From Liriodendron chinense (taxonomy: Eukaryota; Streptophyta; Magnoliopsida; Magnoliales; Magnoliaceae), in the NCBI GenBank assembly GCA_003013855.2, contig ML058507.1:1426001-1490000 (forward strand): a stretch of DNA of 64,000 nt. The letters are read 5' to 3'. Under the pieces are notes generated by a model, which saw nothing but the letters and a program-made list of their open reading frames with translations, was not told the DNA's origin and made no database searches. Below, one piece after another: positions 35,501 to 49,400 of the stretch. Positions within the stretch are counted from its first letter, which is position 1. Every line of letters begins with the position of its first letter. A program made the position numbers and the translations under genes.

Positions 35501-37178
35501 TGAAGCCCCTGAATCTAGGATCTACTCTCTACCGTGAGATCCCTTACCAGATACAGTCAGAACTTCATAAAAATCGCCACCATCCTTACGGTATTCGTTC
35601 CCTATCCAGAAGAATTTTTATACCTCTCTTGCTTCAACTTGGGATTCTGACAATCCCCTCTCATGTGGCCTTCCTGACCACAACTCCGGCACTTTACCTT
35701 AACTTTCCCTTTGCCCTTGGCCTTAGATCCCGATTTCGAATATCCCCCACCATGCTCAGAACTTCTTCCCCTCATAAATAGTACCTCTGAGGAAGAACGA
35801 GAACCCATGTCACCGCTTCTTTATCATCGCCTTCAACTGGAGGGCTGAGATAATGGTCTCGACTTTGATGGTCTCCCTCCCTGGGCACACAGAGTCTCTA
35901 AATGACTCATATGAATCTGGAAGAGAATTCAGTAGGATGCATGCTTGATATTCATCCTTCATCGGCTCATCTATCTCCACCAACTTGCAAATCAGCTGAT
36001 TGAACGTGCTTAAGTGGTCCTCCACATCCGTCCCCTCCGCTATCCTCAAGGTGAACAATTGCATCAACAAATACATCCGGTTCTCTAGAGATTTCTTAGC
36101 ATAGACCTTCTCTAACTTCGCCATTGTATCAGCGGTTGTCTTCTCCTTCATGACATGATAGAGGACATTATCCATAAGGCTTAATAGGATCAAGGTTCTA
36201 ACCTTCTTGTCGAGCTTCGTCCACTCATCATCTTTCATAGCCTCAAGTCGCTTTCCAAGAGCTTCATCAAGCCTTTTCTGAACTAAAAGGGATTCAATCT
36301 TCACCTTCCATTGTAACACCCCGTATTTTTTCCGTATTTTTTTCGTATTTTTTTATGCCACTACTAAAACCCCACCATTTAAGTAACCCAGTTTTCACAA
36401 TTATTTTTTACCCTAAACTTAGTGTATGGCCTATTTAACACAAATTAACCGTACACGTCGAAAATCAAATCCCCGATCATTGTGCAAATGTCCTAATCAG
36501 AAATTTGATCATAAGTGGCCTACCTTAACTCGGATCTGCCTCAATTTTGTTTTCAGTGGTTAAAATGATGATTTCGACATGTTGGACGGATCAAAGTATC
36601 CCGATCCACTTAGAGTGGACCCCGCTTGTGAGGGCAACCATAAATGCCCGTGTACGTGCGACGCACGATATAAGAGCTTGTTTTTTAAAAGAAGACTTCT
36701 TCTTCTTCATGACTCTCTGTAACAAGCGAACGGCCGCTGCCACTTGGGTGATCCTCACCCTCCTCTATGTGAGCCCCGTGTGCAGCATCCATACCGTCCA
36801 TCTTGACGGCACCCCACCATAACCCAACCCTCACAAATTTGGCGATCGGAACTTGATTGTGTAGCCCGCTCCTAACCACCATCCAAATCAAAGAATCACA
36901 AAGATCCGGACCTCCGCCTTGCATTGGGCCGTTCATACTTCACCCAAACCTTCTTGTGGACCCTCCCTTCACTATGGACGGTCCTCATGCGTAAGGGACC
37001 GGTGTGTAGAGAGATCCGAGCTTCCCGTCGTTATTTCTTTGTGAAATACAGAACCGGAACCTAGAAGATCCTCCGAACCCTAATCTGAGTTGTATAAAAC
37101 CTATTTTTCTTCTCCACAGCCTCCATGATCGTCAGAGAGAGAGAGAGAAGCCGTCAGAGAGAGAGAAAGAGGGGCCGT

Positions 37179-37223
<45 letters not shown>

Positions 37224-39423
37224 GCCGACTGCCGCTGGACGGTTGCTACCGGTCAGTCGTCACTGGACGACTATTGTTGGACTCTGTCCAGTGAAAGAGG
37301 AAAGGAGAAGAAAGAGAAAGGAAGAAGAAAGGGAGAAGAAAGAGAAAGGAGAAGAAATCCCGAGCCAAACCGGGTCGAACCGAGCCAAACCGAGTCGACT
37401 CAACCGGCACCCGGAATTCTAAGAGGTAGGCCTCATCTTCTTTAATATTGTCCCATATAGACAGCCTACATTTAAACCTTATGGTGAACCCAACCTTAGA
37501 TGTCCATACCATGTTGAAACTATTCCTGATTTGCGTATTTCCACGATTATACTAGGTTTAGGACCTAGAGGAGGTGCACACTATTTATGAATCATATCAT
37601 TCGAATTATAAGGTAAGGATTTCTTTTTAAGCCCATTTACAACAATATCGTATGATAGGTTGAATTGTGTCTTAATGTGGTGGTTTGTAGTATGTACTTA
37701 AAACATGAGTGATTGAGAATTCTTTATAAAATTATGTTTTGATGAGTATATTGGACATTAATTGTTGAAATTTCATTTTATATAGATGGTATGTCAGATC
37801 TGAGGGTTAAGGAAAGAATGATGATTATTTGTATGTGTATATGAGAATATGTATGTAACATGCTTCAAAATGCTTGTTCACATGTGTATATGAGATTATG
37901 TATGCGTCATATTTCAACATGTTTTTCACATGTAAAAGATTGAGATTAGGATTCATGTATAAGGATAATTGCATGTATGGATGTCGTCCTAAGAGAAGCC
38001 CTTACCCCATGGATAGTATAATTGTATATGTGGAAATTGATGAATTCGTAAGAAACCCATGAGGTGTGTTTTGGCAAGACCATGATCGTGATATTAACGA
38101 AGTGCCAAGGATTTATGTGAATGAGTAAATAATGGACTCTTGAGTTATATACAAATGTTTTGGGTGCCATGTGTCTCATCTTGACTAAGATGTGTACGCC
38201 TTTTCGTGGTTGGCCCCTATTGAGAGGAAACGGCTATTCTACGTCATGACAGACCATGGATGGGGTGTGGAGTGACCTTGGTATAGGAACATCTTTAAAA
38301 CTGCTGGATGATAAGCTACTTAACTAAATGTGGAACTAAATCATGCATACATCGCTTGCCAGTGAAAGTATGCATGGGCCCGTTATACAATTTGTTTTTG
38401 GTGTATGGGAAGAGCGGAGTGATCCCGTCCTAACTAGAACATCTGGTTGCTAGTGATTGGTGAGAAGAGTTGAGTGATCCCGTCTCATTGGTCAGGGTGC
38501 CTGAACCAAAGCATGCATTTCATGCATAGCATTAATCAAGATATTCCTTTTTGCGTGTTTTGTATGATATATGCATTGTTTGGATATTATTGTAATAATC
38601 TTAATTGATAATCCTTACTGAGTTGATCGCAAGCAACTCACGTCCTTCTAGGACGGTGTTTTGTTTAAAACACCACCAGACATTGCAGGTGATGATCCAT
38701 TAGGTGAGCCTGATCTGCAAGGTGATGAATATGAAGGCTCGTGGCAACAAATGGCAGATGAAGAAGCCCACGTAGATTGATGATGATCTATTTATTGCTT
38801 TAGTAGAGAAAAGTTAATTCTTTGGATTTGAAATAAGTTCCCTTTTATGGGGACATTTAAATGAACATTTTGTTAGGCTTGTTTTATATTTGATTTTGAA
38901 CTTAGAGTAGAAAATTATGGAATAAGGTATTTATTTTCCGTCATTTTGCTTGAATGCCATGAATGTATATATGTACAGTATGTGTGTATGGAATTATGAG
39001 GTTAACACACAGGAGTTAACACCCGAAACTCGATAGATCGTGTTGTCCACGAGAGCCGAAAATTCGGGGCGTTACATCCATAGTTCAAAGTTGTTTTTGC
39101 CAGAGAACTTCTCTACATCGAACCTTGTGCTTGATCCCATCTTCTTGTCTCAGATCCGAATTCTACTCCACTCCAACTTTAGCTCTGATACCACTTGTTG
39201 GAAAAACCGACAGCGGAAGCAGAAGCCGAACACACAGAGTAATACGAGATCAAACGAGAAACACAACGCAATCACACCACAAGCATTCAACCACAAGAGA
39301 CAATCTAATTTTACGTGGAAAAACCCCTCAACGGGTAAAAAACCATAGCACAAAGCAATCTACTATGAATCAAAAGCTTACAGAGATTGACAGCCCACAA
39401 TCAAGGAAAATACAGAGAAAACA

Positions 39424-39471
<48 letters not shown>

Positions 39472-40429
39472 ACACTCTCCCCTATTCCTAATACAATTAG
39501 GAAACCTTAGACACCTTAGGATCCATCCTAATCTCAGTTACGCCCACTTAAATAGGCAACAAACTCGAATTAGAAACAAACTTACACAAACCACGTCAAA
39601 CAACGCAATCCACATAACCGCCGATTGTACCATCAATTGATCGGTGGCCCATGGGCGATTGATAAGTCAGTCTAGCCGATTGATTGCCCATGCGCAAAAC
39701 AGTCCAGGGACTTGCTGTGAGAAAAAACAGATAGGCGATTGATCGATCAGCGCTGGTCGATCAATCGATGGCCCTATCTCACACAGATTTAAGTCAACGA
39801 TTCCAACAGACCCTACCATGGATGTCAGTATATATGGCCATATGGTTAGTGAATCCAAACCATCCATCTTCTAAGCCCCATGATAGATGCCCCATGTTAA
39901 GAGAAGTTCACTAAATGGAATCTTATATATCTCAGGATCACCTTTTTAAACATGAGCTAGTCATATGATTGATGAATCTGAACCATCCACTGGTGGGCCT
40001 ACCATGAATGGCAGTATATATGGTCATATGGTTGGTGAATTCGAACCATCCATCTTCTAGGCTCCATCATAGATGCCCCATGCTACGAAAAGTGTACTAA
40101 GTGGAGTCTTATACATCTCGAGAATGATATTCATTTTGAACGTGAACTAGTCGCCTTAATGCCAATCCAATGAGCAAGAAAAAAAGAAAATGCTCAAGCA
40201 AGTGGTAAAGAGAGAAGGGAATAAAAAAGATGATTGCTTGATTGAAAATAGAGGTGACAACACACTAGATGTCTTAATGACTCACTCACCCAATTACAAG
40301 AGATGGCTCACTTTTAAAGAGGATCCAACGATCTCACAAAGAAAGGAAAATACACCATTGTTATTTCTCCATTTACAAAACTCTATTTATAGAGTATAGA
40401 GGGAGGGAGGGAGGGAGATTCATTAGATG

Positions 40430-40465
<36 letters not shown>

Positions 40466-43400
40466 GGGGGGGGGGGGGAAGGTGATTATTGGCCACTCTA
40501 TGTATGCTACTGCGTCCATTCCCCCCTCATCAAAAGAACTCGTCCTTGAGTTTGGCTTGGAGATTCTCTTCTAGAGCTCTTTGTTAAGATTTCATAGCTC
40601 CTCTTCATTGAGACAAGTATCTTCGGATTTAAGCTTATTCTTCCATCGGACAAGATACCAACTGTACATACCCCATCTTGATCAACATCAATGATATTTA
40701 TAATTTCGAATGACCCAAGTGAACAATGCATGCCCAAATATTCAAGTCTTGGTGGAGGTTGATTTGGATTGCCATGGTATAGATAAAGGTTGATAATGTT
40801 GAAAATGGAAATTCTCATAACTTTTGAGTAATTTAAACTAACGTATGTTTGACTTGATCTTCTCAAGGATACAACATGGATAAATCTTCTTGTTCTTCAA
40901 TTTGCATTAATCGTCCTTTGGAAATTATTCTTTTCACAAGTATGCCATAATCAAATCACCTTTTTTTAACTTTCATGTGACGGTAATGAACATCAATAGT
41001 TTTCTTTATATTAAACATTAAGACTTTTTAGCCTAGCTCGAACTTGTTCTTAGACCTTTTAGATAATATGGCTAACAAATTCTTTGACTTCCATGCTATT
41101 CTTTCCCTAGTCAGGAATGGATATTCAATCCAAGATATGGTTTAAGTTTCTTCCATAAATTACTTCAAATGGAGTCTTTTTAGTGGATCAACACTTAAGA
41201 GTTGTTGTACGCAAATTAGCTTGAGGCAAATTAAGATCCCATTGTTATGAGTGGCCACTTACTAAAAATCGGAGTAGTTTGACAACTTCAATTTGGCTGT
41301 CAATTTGTGGATGATAAGCTCTTGAAAATCGAAGTTAAGTACCCATGTGTTTTCATAAAATTCACCAAAAGTTGTTCACAATCCGTGTTTCTTGATCAAA
41401 GGTGAAGGTCTTTGGAACACCATGGAGCAAAATAATGTCTTTAAAGAAGTGAGCAACATCAGAGGCATTTGTAACATTCTTACATGAGATAAAATGCGGC
41501 ATTTTGGAAAAGAAGGTCTTTGGAACACCATGGAGCAAAATAATGTCTTTAAAGAAGTGAGCAACATGAGAGGCATTTGTAACATTCTTACATGAGATAA
41601 AATGCGACATTTTGGAAAAGCAATTGACTACGACAAAGATAAAATCATAGGTTCATTTGTGTTCTTGGCAACTCGATCACAAAATCAATACTAATGTCTT
41701 CCGATGGATCAGTTAAGATCGACAATGGTGGATATATGCTATAATTTTGTTGCCTACTCTTGGCTCTTTAACCTATTATGTATTTTCGAACAAACCGCTC
41801 CATATTGCAATTCAGTCAAGGTCAATAATAATAGTCATGAACCATAGTAACAGTCTTATCTAGACCAAAATGGCCCCCTAAACCACCACCGTACCTCAGT
41901 GATTACTTGGTCATAGGGATCTTATGGTAAGGTAAAGTTAGTTCCCTTTGAAGAGATAAATCTTCTACAATGCTAAAGTTATCATTTTGCTCATTTTTAC
42001 AACCTTTCCAAAAAATTTAAAAATATTCGTTAGTGTTATTTTTTTTTTTTTGTAGTAAATCAAATCCAGTCATCTCAAAAGACTGAATAGACAAGATTTT
42101 CAACTAAGTGAATCAACCACATTATTCATGCCATTAGATTTATGGTGAATCATAAATGTATACTCTTGTAAGTAAAATACCCATTTAGCATGATTGCATT
42201 AAGCATTTTTAGGCATTGAAAAAGTGGAGGCCCTAATGAGTGGAGTATAATACAAACCTCTTTATGTATCAAGCCGTGACACCAAAATCATAGTGTTTAA
42301 ATTATGGTGTAAAACTAAAATGCTATATGTGAAGTAACGTCTCTCAGGATCATTGAGTTTCTCACTAAAGAAGGTTATCCATTGTCCCATTTAGCTTAAG
42401 AGGGCCCCAATACCCATATGGGATGTATCACATTCTACCTCAATCATTTCATTAAAATTTGGCAACTGAGCGCATGTGCTTCAGTTAGCTTTCCTTGATT
42501 AAGTTGAAACTCTCTTGGACTTCTTAAGCCTAAGAAAAATATTTGACCCTTATGCAATAGGTTATAGGGACAATAATGCTACTAAAGTTCTTAATGTTGC
42601 CAATAAAATATTGTTAAGTCGTGGAAGCTTCTCACTTCCATGATCGATTTTGGGGTTGGACACTACACGATAGCTTTAAGCTTATCCTTATCAACCTTAC
42701 CGCCTTAAGATGTGAGAACATAGCCTAAAAGGAATACATTATTGGTCAACAACGCACACTTCCTGTGATTGATGTAAAGCACTTCGCTTTGCAAAACTTG
42801 CAACAAAAATGCACATGATTAGTCTGCTCATTATCAGAAGAACTAAATAGAAGATTATCATCGAAATAATAAAAAAAACACAAGTTTTCTAATAAAAGGC
42901 CTTAAAACTTTATTCATAAATCTCATAAAAGTACTTGGTGATTTGACAATCCAAAATGGCATAGCATGCCATTCATAAAGGTCATCCTGAATTTTGAAAG
43001 TGGTTTTCCATTCATCATCGATTAGATGTGAATTTGGTGATATCAATGTTGAATGGAGCCTTTAATTTGGACAAATCAGTGGGTTTCGGGGTGACCTACC
43101 GCATTGGTCGGGTGACCGAACTTACCCTTATATTTGAGATTGGACTCTGGATAATTTTGGACACGTTTGGGCAACCGAACTTGGAGGCGCAGGCGCTTAA
43201 TATTCTTCAATTTTTTAGCAGAACTCTCTGGACAGATTTAGCGGACTTCTGGTGCTCGATGGGGTCGGTTACTATTTTTTCTGTTTTGCGTTGTTGCGCT
43301 GTTTTGTTTCTATTTTCGGTTATAGGCTATATACGGGGGTGTAATCGGGGATTAGAGTATCTAATACATTTCTAAACTGGATTAGGTTTTTGAAGAGAGA

Positions 43401-46400
43401 GTTTTGGTGTGAAAGAGCTTGGGATTTCTCTTGGGGCTTTGTTTTCAGTTGATCATCTCTTGTAACTTCTGAAAATCATAGTGAAGCTCGCTTTGTACCA
43501 TGGTTTTTTTCCCACAAGGGTTTTTCCACATAAAATTGGATTTGTCTTTGCGTTGTGATTGATTGTACATTGTGTGGTTTGTTTGTTTGATTCGCCTATG
43601 TACTTTCATGAGGTTCCCAACAAGTGGTATCATAGATATATGTTGGGTAGCATATTCGAATTTGAAGATGAGCATCATGGCATCCAACGTGAAGTATGTT
43701 CTCGACATTATTTCGGAAAAAATAACTTTGAATTGTGGAAGATGAAGATGGAAGATCTTCTAGTTCTACAAGGGCTCGAAGAACCACTCCTTGGAAAGGG
43801 ACCGAAGTCTATGACAGAAGAAGAATGGAACAAACTTGAAAAAGGGCAAGATCTATATTTAGTTATGCTTGACTGATGAAGTCATGTACAACGTCATGAG
43901 GGAGAAGATGGCAACTGATATATGGAAGAAACTAAAGAACATCTACGCGAAGAAGTCTCTAAAGAATCATTTGTATCTGATGCTGCAGTTATTCAATCCA
44001 AATATGGCAGAGGGGACGGATGTTGAGGGCCACATAAACACATTCAATAGGCTCGCTTGCTAGTTATTGGAAGTAGATGAATCGATGAAAGACGAGTATC
44101 AAGCCTGCATCCTATTACATTTGCTTCTAGATTCGTATGAGTTGTTTAAAGACTCGTTGTGCGCAGACAGAGAGACCACCAGCATTGAGATCGTCATCTC
44201 AGCCCTCTAGTCGAATACAATGAGAAAGAAGAGCAGTGACGTGGGATCTTCTTCCAATGCACTGTTTACGAGGGGGAGAAATTTTAAGCAGGGTGAGGGA
44301 TCATTGCGATCAAGATCGAAGTCCAAGGGTAAGGGGAGGGGCAAGTTGAAGTGTTGGGCTTGTGGTATGTCAGGACACATGAAACGGGATTGCAAGAATT
44401 CCAAATCGAAGAAAGAGAAGACGGGTGAACCTTCAAGGGAGGCCATTACTGCAGAATCATCAGAGGGCTCTAGTGATATATGTGAGGTATTAATGGTGTG
44501 CAAGTCGGAATTTCTCAATGATGAGTGGCTCTTAGACTCGAGGACTTCGTATCACATGTGCCCTGATCAGAGTGTCTTTATTTCATACAGGGAATGTGAG
44601 GGTGATTCGGTGTTTCTAGGTGATGACTACGCTTGTAAATTTGTGGGGATTGGATCTATGCACATTAAGATGTTCGGTGGGATCAAACGAATCTTGACAG
44701 ATGTGAAGCATGTTCTCAGGTTAAAGAAGAATCTGATTTCTCTTGGTGCACTCGATGCTATGGGGTGCAAGTTCACCAATTATGATCGGTATTGCAAAGT
44801 TTCAAAGGGGAAAGTACTTCATCGGGTGGAGCTGCAACGACTGTAGCAAATTCCAAGTCTGCACGTATGTGGCATGCACGCTTAGGCCACATGAGCGAGC
44901 GGAGCATGAAGGTACTTTCTGATCATTCATTTATTCCAGTTTTTAAATGTATAGACTTCAATACATGTGAGCATTGTATGTATGGTTAACAGTCTAGGTT
45001 AGCATTTAAATCGGGAAAACAGGTTTGTAAATGGGTGTTAGAGTATGTGCATTCGGATGTGCGTGGGTCATCACCCATTGTTTTTGTTGGGAGGTCTTCA
45101 TGGTTTATGTCGTTCATTGAGGACTATAATAGAAAGGTGTATACATAGTTTTATTTTTTGAAAAATAAATCTGATGTTTTCACTACCTTCAAGTATTGGA
45201 AGGCAATGATGGAAAATCAGTCAAGGCAAAAGGTGAAAGCGCCGAGAATTGATAACGGTGGGAAATTCACTTCAGGGGAATTTAATCAGTATTATAAGGA
45301 TAAAGGAATCGTGAGGCACAACATAGTGCACCACATACCAGAACATAATGGTGTGACAGAATGGATGAATCAGACTCTCTTGGAGAGAGCCCGATGCAAG
45401 TTAAGTAATGCTGGGTTGGGTAAGGAGTTATGGACTGAGGCAGATTGTTAGTGCACTTTTTTGTGGCATACTAGTGCACCTTATTTGTCAATCACGTGGG
45501 TCCTTATGTTAGAATGTCGGTTGAGCCTTGGCAAGCTGAAGACTGAAGATTCAAGTGGACCAAAAGCATCAAGGAAGAAGAACAGGTAAATGAGATGCCT
45601 TGGTGACCCTAGCCCTTTGAACCAAAACACTCAAAACCTCTTAGATGACTTGGACCAATTAAGAATACCCTTAATCATCATCATTAGTCTTAGAACACCT
45701 TGAAAAACATGATAAGTTAGGCTAATAATGTAGGTAAAAGATGATGTAAACAAATCATCCCAAACAGCAGTTTTCAATTGATCTCCGATCAATCAGACAT
45801 TGGTTCCGATGTGACTCAGATCAATCGGACAAATGTTCCGATCAATTGGAATTTATTTTAGAGAATTCAAAACCCTCAAAACAGATTTTCGATCAATCGG
45901 ATAGTACCTCTGATTAATTGGACGTAGTCTTTCCAATCAATCGGACCATGATTCCGATCAATCGAAATTTGTTCCAAAGAATTTGAAAATTTTACTGGAA
46001 AAATTTTCAATCAATCAGACAGGTCTCCGATCAATCGGACCATGTTCCGATCAATCAGAGACACGAAAATCTGCCCCTTTTTTTACCGTTGGACGAAAAT
46101 CTATAAAAGCAGGGGCATTCATTTATGGGCAAGAGAGGAATTTTGAGGAGTAAAAGCCATCATTGTTAAAGACCATTAGAGGCTTTATTCCAAACCCATT
46201 GCAAGTCATTCTCCTTGTGATCTATCATAAGCTTGGGGCATTCAATGCTCAAATGAGAATGGGCTTATTCCCTCTTGATTCCTAAGAGTTTAAACACCTT
46301 GATCATTGGTAAATCCTTTGTCTAAACACTACTTAGGAATCCAAATAGGCGTATTTATCTAGGAAACTACCATTTGTAGAGGATTCACCTCCTCCTAGCA

Positions 46401-49400
46401 TCTTAGGCATCTCCGTCAAAGCATCATATGCAAGGTGGTTGATCGTGGAGCTGAAGCAATGGTGACGCAACGGCATCAGCGATCGGGGGATCACAAGGGG
46501 AGCTAATTTGAGCATGGGAGAGCGAGAAGAAGCAACCCGAAGCGGCGCACAACGAGGCTCAAATCCGACAAGTAAGGTTGTCATTTGTTAGAGTTCATCC
46601 ACTCTTTTTTCGGTGGGAATTGAGTGCAGAGTTTGTTTGTCAAACTCGAATTTAGGGTCGTTTATCGATCCTTGGCTTATTAGTTGAGCCTAAAGCATAG
46701 GGGCGTTTTCCGTTCCTTAGCATGTTTGTCGGGCCTAAAGTCTAGGAACATTTGTCATTCCTTAGGCACGTTTGTCGGGCCTAAACAAGTCTCTAAAGGG
46801 AGCCACCAACATGGGTGTGAATGTGTAGGTTGGGAGGAACCTGTAAACTCCCTAATTTAGTGGATCCGAGTTAAAACACCTAGGTTGGGAGGAACCTGAT
46901 TTAAACTCCCTAGTGAATGCCGGTGTGCTCAAAGGGGTTTGAGTACTTAAACTGGGAATGGAGTAGACCCAAAGTTGAAACACTATACATCGTTGTGTTT
47001 GTGATTGTATTTGAGCACATTTCTTATTATGTATTGTGTTTAATTATTTAATTATAAATGCTTAATTAGAATGTATGTTAGGCACTTGATAGGCACATCC
47101 ACACACACAAGATGTACTTTCACTTCTTGAGTAGACTTGAGCTTATATGATCCATCTTCACATAGTCTACTTAGGTTGAATAGATTAGGAGCTTGATTAG
47201 TATAATCATTTAATAATCTATGCATGCTTAGACTAGGTTGCTTATTGGTTAATCATTTGCTAGTCTTGTGATTAGACCTACTTAGGCTTGGAAGCCAGAG
47301 TATTATTGCTTACTTAGTTTAAATTGTTAGTTTGTTTAAGTAGGCAAAAAAAATTTCAAAATGTCCTAATCACAACCCATCCCCCCCCCCCCCCCCTAAA
47401 TAAATTGTTAGTTTCGGTCACATTCTACTGTTATAAATTGCAAGATTCAAGAAGAAGTGTGGAGTGATCGTTCAATCAACTACTCGAATCTGCGAGTCTT
47501 TAGTTGTGAGGCTTACTCTTATGCACCGTCACTTAAGAGAGATATAGTAGACCAAATAGCCAGGAAGTATATCTTTGTGGGCTACGGTGGAGTAAAGGTG
47601 CATAGGCTGTATGACCCTATCACACAGAATATCATTTTGAGCCATGATGTTAGATTTGATAAGGGGTCCTTGTTCCAAAATGATGTGCCAATGGAACTGA
47701 AAAATCAAAGGTTGTTGACATCTAGGTTGATAAAGATGAGACACGGGCTGAAACTCAAGCGCAGGCAGAGATACAAGATTAGGTGGAGCAACCACCTGTG
47801 CGAAGAAATCCGCTTAGAGATCGCAGGTTATCGATAAGGTATAGGGATGACTCGAACATTGTATTTACCCTTATTACGGATGAGGGGAATTCGTCTACTT
47901 TTTTAGAGGCATTTAATGATGTAGATGTCAAAAAGTGGAAGGCATCAATGCAAGACGAGATGGACTCCTTGTTCAAGAATGAGACATTGGAGTCGGTGGA
48001 GCTTCCCGTGTGCCGAAAAGTGATAGATTACAAATGAATTTTTCAAAAGAAACAAAACATGATAGGTACAAGGAAAGGTTAGTGACAAAGGATATGCTCA
48101 GTGAGAATATGTGGACTTCAGTGACATCTTCACGCCAGTTGTGAAGAAAATATCTATTAGGTTCATCTTGGTTCTGGTTGCCTAATACGGCCTCGAGATG
48201 GAATAGATGGATATAAAAACTGATTTCTTGCATGGGAAATTAGATAAGCAAATTTACATGACGCAGGTAGGAGGTTATACAATACAAGGTGCAGAGAACA
48301 AGGTTTGCAGGTTAAGGAGGTCGTTATACGGCCTTAAACAGTTGCCTAGCTAGTGGTATAAGAAATTTGATTCCTTCATGGTGAGTCAAGGATTTACGAG
48401 GAGTGAGTATTAAGTACGATCATTGTGTGATGGGAAGTTCATCATATTGATACTTTACGTTGATGACATGCTTATTATCACTCATAACATGTCTGATATA
48501 GATGTATTGAAGATTCAGTTATCAGGGACATTTGAGACGAAGGATCTAGGGGCTACAAAGAGGGTTCTCGGCATTGATATAAACAGAGACATGAAGAGGA
48601 GCAAGTTGTGATTGTCTCAGGATGAATACATTGGGAAGGTATTGGTGAAGCTTGGAATGGATAAGGCCAAACCAGTTAGCGTTCCCCACGCGGCTCACTT
48701 CAAACTTTCTTCGGAACAATGTCCTAGGTCAAATGAAGAAAAGTAGGATATGCCTCGTGTGACTTATTCGAGCGTTGTGGGTAGCTTGATGTATGTTATG
48801 GTTTATACACGACCTGATATTTCAGGTGCAGTTGGTGCTGTTAGCAGATTCATGTCTAATCCAGCAAGTAGCATTGAGAAGTTGTGAAATGGCTACTTCA
48901 ATATATTCGAGGTACACAGGACTACATCTTGACATTTGAATAGGGACAAGTCAGTTGGGTACGTTGATTTAGATGTCACAGGCAGTGTGGATTGTAGGAG
49001 ATCGACTTTTGGGTACTCAGTTTGTGCTAGCAGGTGGAGTGATTAGTTGGATGTCAAGCTTTAGTCAGTAGTGGCTCTTTCCACTACTGAAGCGGAGTAT
49101 ATGGTGATGACATAAGTGTTCCAGGAGGTTGTTTGGTTCAAGGGCATGATAAATCAGTTGGGGCTTCATTAGGAGGTCGTGCCGGTTAATTGTGATAGCT
49201 CTAATGCTATCAATTTAGCTAAGAACTCAGTTTATCACTCTCGTACTAAACATCTTAATCTGTGTTGCCATTTTATCCGACAGGTGCTTGAGGAAGGCGA
49301 TGCGACTCTAGAGAAAATTCACACCAGCATGAATCTAACAAACATGCTCACCAAGGTGGTAAGGTGGTGCTCCTGCAGAGAAGTTCACGTTCTACACAAC

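Larger units (their letters stand above)
34349..39808 (-). mobile_element. Deleted Copia (Tork/Tnt1-type) element 2, in bZIP intron 1
   Basis: LTRs at 39196-39808 (5') and 34349-34952 (3'), with target duplication GACCC at 34344-34348 and 39809-39813. The minus-strand primer-binding site AGTGGTATCAGAGC follows the 5' LTR, and GGTGGAGAT precedes the 3' LTR. Coding content is gag, protease and pre-integrase start only. It lies in the same transcriptional direction as the host gene. A 2765-bp insertion splits gag. Confidence 0.88.

Noticed and set aside
36547..36936. Open frames on both strands at the left of the LTR-like insertion
   Set aside because: No recognised domain, overlapping on both strands, and inside a mobile element.
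37125..37445. Arg/Glu-rich open frames (RERERER)
   Set aside because: Translation of a (GA)n tract inside the LTR-like insertion; no other support.
36312..39076. DNA transposon with terminal inverted repeats TGTAACACCCCG
   Set aside because: TG...CA ends and a 5-bp duplication fit an LTR better. The inverted terminal words are common at LTR ends of this type, and no transposase is present. Kept as LTR-like.
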